NCBI GenBank assembly: GCA_003251455.1
Contig: QKFI01000037.1
Coordinates: 1 to 44,325 of the forward strand
From: Tolumonas sp.
GTDB taxonomy: Bacteria; Pseudomonadota; Gammaproteobacteria; Enterobacterales; Aeromonadaceae
Direction of reading: 5' to 3'
Length of the DNA: 44,325 nucleotides
The position numbers were made by a program, and so were the translations under genes. Within the stretch, counting starts at the first letter, position 1, and each line of letters starts with the position of its first letter. The notes below the pieces were generated by a model that worked only from the letters and a program-made list of their open reading frames with translations, did no database searches and had not been told where the DNA came from. Below are positions 40,701-44,325 of this stretch, piece by piece.

Positions 40701-42306
40701 AAAGATTTTGCGAGCAAATCCGGCAACGGTTCAACTGTTTGGATATCAGCCTTCAGAACTGTTTAATCAAGCTGCCGCCATCTTGCAATTGCCAGATGAA
40801 GATTTATCGTTGAATAAAAAAATCGTCAAGGCACTGGATACATTCGGCTACTGGCGAGGCGAAATCACATGCATGAAAAAAGACAAAACGACGGTGCCAT
40901 TATTAGCTAGTATCAATACGGTTAAAGATGATCAACAAAACTACACAAACTTTGTAATCGTATATAGCGACATCAGCAAACTGAAAGAAACCGAACGGCA
41001 ACTCTCGTTCCTGGCACATCATGACTCGCTGACACAACTACCCAACCGAGCCTATTTAGCCATTAAATTAGCCAGCGCAATAGAACATGCTCGTCTTCAA
41101 AACCAGAAAATCGCGCTATTGATCCTCGATTTGGATCGTTTCAAAAACGTTAACGATAGTTTTGGCCACCCGATTGGCGATGCATTACTGGAAGAAGTTG
41201 CAAATCGTTTCCGCAGTATTCAGCGTGAATCCGACTCTATTTTCAGGTTGGGCGGCGATGAATTTACGATTCTGATGGAAAACACCGCAGACAAAGCGAT
41301 CATCGATCAGTACGCAAATGACATCATTAATCGATTGGAGGCACCATTCCGGTTACCAAACGGAAAAGATGTTGTCATCGGTACCAGTATCGGGATCAGT
41401 CTTTATCCTGAAAACGGAACCACACCGGAAGAATTGTTACAGCAGGCCGATGCGGCTATGTACAATGCGAAATCCAACGGTCGCAGTTGTTATCGATATT
41501 TCTCTCAAGAACTGACTTTTGCCGTCAAACAACGTCTGGATTTAGAGATTCGTTTACGTCGCGCGATCGAAAATCAGGAATTTTTGATCTATCTGCAACC
41601 ACAATACGATATGACATCCAATCGAATCATCGGCGCAGAAGCCTTGATTCGTTGGTTGGATCCGGAAAATGGCATACTACCTCCGAATCTTTTTATTCCG
41701 ACCGCAGAAGAAACAGGCTTAATCAAACAGATTGGCGAATGGGTTCTTTATGAAACCTGTAAACTCGGCGCAAGATGGCTTGAGGAAGGATTGCCACCAA
41801 TCAATCTGGCGGTAAACGTGTCTTCGGTACAATTCCAGTACAGTAATATTCTACACGTCGTTGAGGCAGTCTTGGCAGAAACACAATTCCCCGCAACATT
41901 ACTGGAACTAGAAATTACTGAAAGTGCGTTGATGTCTTATGAAAATGAAGCTGAAATACTACTCGGGGAATTAAGAAAATTCGGTATTCGCATTGCGATG
42001 GACGATTTTGGTACCGGTTATTCCTCTCTTGCCTATCTGAAGCGTTTACCATTGGATGTGCTCAAAATTGATAAGCGGTTTGTTGACGACATCCCTGATA
42101 AATCAGATGACATGGAAATTGCTGCGGCCATTGTCGCAATGGCAAAAACACTGGGATTAAGCGTGCTTGCTGAAGGGGTTGAAACGCAAGAACAACTCGA
42201 CTTCCTGAAACGCCAGGGATGTGATTCCTATCAAGGCTATCTCATGCATCCGCCATTACCCGTCGAAGAATTTGAAGCCATATTGCGTCAACAGCCGACT
42301 AAGTGA
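37714..42306 (+). CDS. Multi-domain c-di-GMP enzyme: TM/Cache-like sensor + PAS repeats + GAF-like + GGDEF + EAL
   Basis: Two N-terminal TM regions flanking an extracytoplasmic region; several PAS/PAC blocks; GAF-like segment; RESD-SIFRL-GGDEF (I-site and A-site intact); EALIRW, DDFGTGYSSL, KIDKRFVDDI, AEGVETQEQ. Start likely ATG 37714 (ORF track 37705, GTG). Confidence 0.93.
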   Translation: MRDNNNMHFSSLTIVLIYALFAVIWIAASDKLLALVISDHEMMTVLSIGKGFLFIVITSLALYLLLNFYEKKTSHANQNIYSDKLASRRLALLFASQIILMPLIPAVLYEWQGQQVKKTALSDLTAFSKVKRERIQNWLNERYSDAIMLQHNESFLQAVSLINLGGSIRSTPIDLPIQLLLNNKNYQAASILNNSGDLVGIYGHLPVHRFVMPETQIKSSMLVNANAKGNITTQWYWNENKQLYLDIKVRLHDPRTNDLIGTLILTQNLLTQLLPHIQNWPSNTATGVIYLLQAHDDRLSFIQVPANDGIHATNVERFLNDDMSELVNKIIANKNGFYEGPDFNNQDIFASYESIDHSGWYILVQQEQAELFAPLYTLIKLVILIIFFGGLMMLFLINLLWRQQLYSNRLELQHKTDQKDRLLRYFFELPLFGMAITHAGHGHWIRFNEQLAQMLGYSSDELIHIDLRSLTPEHDRIADQDELKRLESGQSDGFQREKQLRHKDGHLIDVNVDTRCVRTPDKKVAFIISVIEDISTRKVNEGLLQRQRDLYNMLSLTNQAIIRFKHKDTLLRHVCQIAVEHGKFLFAWFGMYDEANENIEFFHTFGEDNGFTAWISLEGKTQPDLIRKTAAMQALKSGENLIINNFQQQATITRFHRKALEAGIASSAYFIIREQGKIIGSFNFYAGSADFFNSEIINTLSDMAMDISFALDNLRKDKKLFQSEELFRTAIMNSPTPTVIYTQTGKGLTINKRWTELTGYTLDDIPSRSVWIKMAEPLDQNNPWIIQDQGPTITEPVYAGEYRIHCKDGSIRYWDMLTSPLSVDDNGERLLVTMANDVTERRAAEEALKQSEELFHTLATVVPVGIFRLNKDREPVYVNEAGEHLLNWSIGAKHEWYSCIHSQDLAILKDRWLQDLIAGQQVELPCRIQRDTDDSTAYRWVVMSARPERDEQQNITGYIGSITDISSQKENELMLNQAATVFENTQEGILITDMQGKILRANPATVQLFGYQPSELFNQAAAILQLPDEDLSLNKKIVKALDTFGYWRGEITCMKKDKTTVPLLASINTVKDDQQNYTNFVIVYSDISKLKETERQLSFLAHHDSLTQLPNRAYLAIKLASAIEHARLQNQKIALLILDLDRFKNVNDSFGHPIGDALLEEVANRFRSIQRESDSIFRLGGDEFTILMENTADKAIIDQYANDIINRLEAPFRLPNGKDVVIGTSIGISLYPENGTTPEELLQQADAAMYNAKSNGRSCYRYFSQELTFAVKQRLDLEIRLRRAIENQEFLIYLQPQYDMTSNRIIGAEALIRWLDPENGILPPNLFIPTAEETGLIKQIGEWVLYETCKLGARWLEEGLPPINLAVNVSSVQFQYSNILHVVEAVLAETQFPATLLELEITESALMSYENEAEILLGELRKFGIRIAMDDFGTGYSSLAYLKRLPLDVLKIDKRFVDDIPDKSDDMEIAAAIVAMAKTLGLSVLAEGVETQEQLDFLKRQGCDSYQGYLMHPPLPVEEFEAILRQQPTK

Positions 42307-43186
42307 CCGAAGCTCTTAAAAGGCGAACACTATGCAGAACCGTAAAAAATACAGCGAATGCAATCGGTAGATAGGTCATCAGGTTTTCTGCAGTAAGTGG
42401 CTCATGGAAAAACAAAATGGCCGTGATAAAGAGCAGAACCGGCTCCACATAACCGAGAATGCCAAATAGCCCCATCGGTAACAGACGATGCGCAGCTAAA
42501 TTACTGGCAAGTGCCAGCGTACTGATGATTCCCAACCCTGGCAGCAGCACTAATAACCAAGGGAACTGTTGATATAAATCGAAGCCTTGTTCCGAAGTAA
42601 GCAACAAACCTATCGCCAGCGGAAACAACAAGATTAATTCGAGCGTAAAGCCAGTTGCAGCGTCCAATTGCAAATGCTTACGCAACATAAAATAAGGTGG
42701 GTATCCCAATGCCACCAGCAACGTAGGCCAGGAGAAAGCCTGCGTCAGCCACCATTCATGTGCAATACCAATAAAAGCGCACACCATGGCAATTTGCTGC
42801 AAACGACTCAACGTTTCGTGATAGTAAAAACGCCCGACGCCAACCATCACTAACGGCAATAGGAAATATCCCATCGCAACAGGTAGCATCTGCCCGTTGA
42901 TGGGCGCCCATAGAAAAACCCAGAGCTGCGCGGCCAGTAACAAGACTAACAACGGCATTTGCCACCACATGCGCGGATCACGAGAAAAACGATGAAGTAA
43001 TTTCTTTAACTGGGGAAATTGGCTGCGGAATTTAACCAGCAATAAGATACCGGGTAATGTCCAGATCAAACGCCAGGCCAATATCATCAGTCCATCCAAC
43101 GGTTCAAGCAAACGTGTATAGGCAGACATCAGACAGAATAAAACAGATGCGGAAACAGAAAGCAGAATACCTAAACCAGAAACCAC
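42299..43186 (-). CDS. EamA/RarD-type transporter
   Basis: About 10 hydrophobic segments, LSVSASVLFCLMSAYTRLLEPLDGLMILAWRLIWTLPGI (RarD-like). Confidence 0.85.
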   Translation of the reverse strand: MVSGLGILLSVSASVLFCLMSAYTRLLEPLDGLMILAWRLIWTLPGILLLVKFRSQFPQLKKLLHRFSRDPRMWWQMPLLVLLLAAQLWVFLWAPINGQMLPVAMGYFLLPLVMVGVGRFYYHETLSRLQQIAMVCAFIGIAHEWWLTQAFSWPTLLVALGYPPYFMLRKHLQLDAATGFTLELILLFPLAIGLLLTSEQGFDLYQQFPWLLVLLPGLGIISTLALASNLAAHRLLPMGLFGILGYVEPVLLFITAILFFHEPLTAENLMTYLPIAFAVFFTVLHSVRLLRASVT

Positions 43187-43267
43187 CGAGGCACCAATAA
43201 ACCAAGTTTAATCAGGGAATCAGCATAGCAGAATGCAGCTGACCATTCTTGATCAGCTGCATAAAGA

Positions 43268-44325
43268 TTATTGTGGGATTTGCTGTGTAATACAGTGAAT
43301 ATTGCCGCCACCCAGCAAAATTTCACGCGCAGGAACACCAACCACCCTATGGTCAGGGAAAATCTGCTGCAAGATCGATTTGGCTTCATCATCTGTTTTG
43401 GGGTCTAACAGCGGGAACACAATCCGATCATTGGTAATCAGGAAGTTCACGTAAGATCCAGCCAGACGATCGCCCGCTTCACGCGGAACACCAGAACCAG
43501 CAACAACCCCTTCCGCTTCCGCTTCAGTGCAATACAGCGGGCCCGGTTGTGGTAATTTCCAGATCTTGAGCTTCCGGCCTTTTGCATCGACCGAATTCGA
43601 TAAGACCTGATATGCTGCTTGGGAACGTGCGTATTGCGGATCGTTTTCATCATCCGTCCAATGCAGGATCACCTCGCCCGGGCGAGCAAAACAACACATA
43701 TTATCAATATGGCCGTCCGTCTCATCCATGTAGACACCTTCTTCTAACCAAATAAAGGTGCTGACATTCAGATAATCACGCAGATACGCTTCGATTTGAT
43801 CCTTGGTCAGATGCGGGTTCCGGTTATGATTCAGCAGGCATTCTGCGGTCGTCATACAAGTGCCTTCACCATCAACATGGATCGATCCACCTTCCAGAAT
43901 CAGCGGCGCCTGATAGCGATCAAACGAATGAACAGCCAGCATTTGTTCTGCCACCAGCGCATCCTGATCCCAAGGGAAATAAAGCCCGCCTTCATGCCCT
44001 CCCCAGGCATTGAATCCCCAATCAACACCACGGCATTCACCCTGACCATTGATCACGACTGTGGGGCCAGTGTCTCGCGCCCAGCAATCATCAGAATTCA
44101 TAGTAACCAGATGCACGCCTTCAGGCATCGTGGTTTTTGCCTGCTCAAGAAACTGTTCCGGCACTGCCATATACACAGGGGTTGCACCACCAATCGCTTC
44201 TGCAACTTTGGCAAACGTTGCTTGAGCAAACTTGCCGGCTTCACGCCAGTTATCCGGACGGAACGGCCAAATCATCCACACAGCCTGTTGTGGCGCCCAC
44301 TCAGCCGGCATAAAAAAACCGTCCT
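43268..44325 (-). CDS. aguA: Agmatine deiminase (5' end truncated by the window edge)
   Basis: [72 protein letters not shown] (catalytic Cys). In-frame codons for DGFF precede MPAEW, so the true start lies outside the window. Confidence 0.95.
   Translation of the reverse strand, partial: DGFFMPAEWAPQQAVWMIWPFRPDNWREAGKFAQATFAKVAEAIGGATPVYMAVPEQFLEQAKTTMPEGVHLVTMNSDDCWARDTGPTVVINGQGECRGVDWGFNAWGGHEGGLYFPWDQDALVAEQMLAVHSFDRYQAPLILEGGSIHVDGEGTCMTTAECLLNHNRNPHLTKDQIEAYLRDYLNVSTFIWLEEGVYMDETDGHIDNMCCFARPGEVILHWTDDENDPQYARSQAAYQVLSNSVDAKGRKLKIWKLPQPGPLYCTEAEAEGVVAGSGVPREAGDRLAGSYVNFLITNDRIVFPLLDPKTDDEAKSILQQIFPDHRVVGVPAREILLGGGNIHCITQQIPQ

Noticed and set aside
1-44325. Many 60-150 aa ORFs in the supplied track on antisense or alternate frames (e.g. 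10997-11431 -, 24361-24750 -, 26557-26985 -)
   Set aside because: All lie inside well-recognised genes, have low-complexity or codon-shadow composition, and show no recognisable domains.
1-44325. CRISPR arrays, tRNA/rRNA genes, transposases, phage, toxin-antitoxin and defence systems
   Set aside because: Looked for regular spaced repeats, tRNA-like cloverleaf/CCA ends and hallmark proteins; none seen by eye.

Overview
The window is mostly a conserved gammaproteobacterial chromosomal backbone. Gene content looks Aeromonadales/Tolumonas-like, but that is inferred from recalled protein similarity only. In order it carries: comF-family gene, nfuA, [gpsA-secB-rhodanese, minus], gpmI-envC, hcp-hcr-nirB-nirD-nirC, a hypothetical, [truC-yqcC, minus], a DUF3301-like gene, a small coiled-coil gene, [syd, minus], queF, a TPR/degenerate-GGDEF gene, ppnN, xni, [rlmM, gcvA remnant, minus], gltB-gltD, a GNAT gene, [glpX, minus], a porin, [maeB, minus], [rpmE, minus], priA, a large PAS/GAF/GGDEF/EAL gene, [EamA/RarD-like, minus] and [agmatine deiminase, minus, cut by the window edge]. 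I saw no phage, transposase, CRISPR array, toxin-antitoxin or defence system, and no convincing wholly new system. The items most worth a second look are: (1) a gltBD leader with a good sigma70-like promoter followed about 25 nt later by a strong intrinsic terminator, with an NtrC-like site upstream; (2) two diverged copies of what looks like one dispersed palindromic repeat family, one of them sitting between hcp and hcr and inflating the hcr ORF; (3) a gcvA gene broken by two out-of-frame deletions; (4) a signal-peptide/TPR/degenerate-GGDEF gene with a frame break, followed by an orphan GGDEF C-terminus; (5) a three-unit, 11-bp-periodic TTCAC array upstream of a porin, resembling a Pho box; (6) a terminator-like hairpin inside the envC signal-peptide codons.
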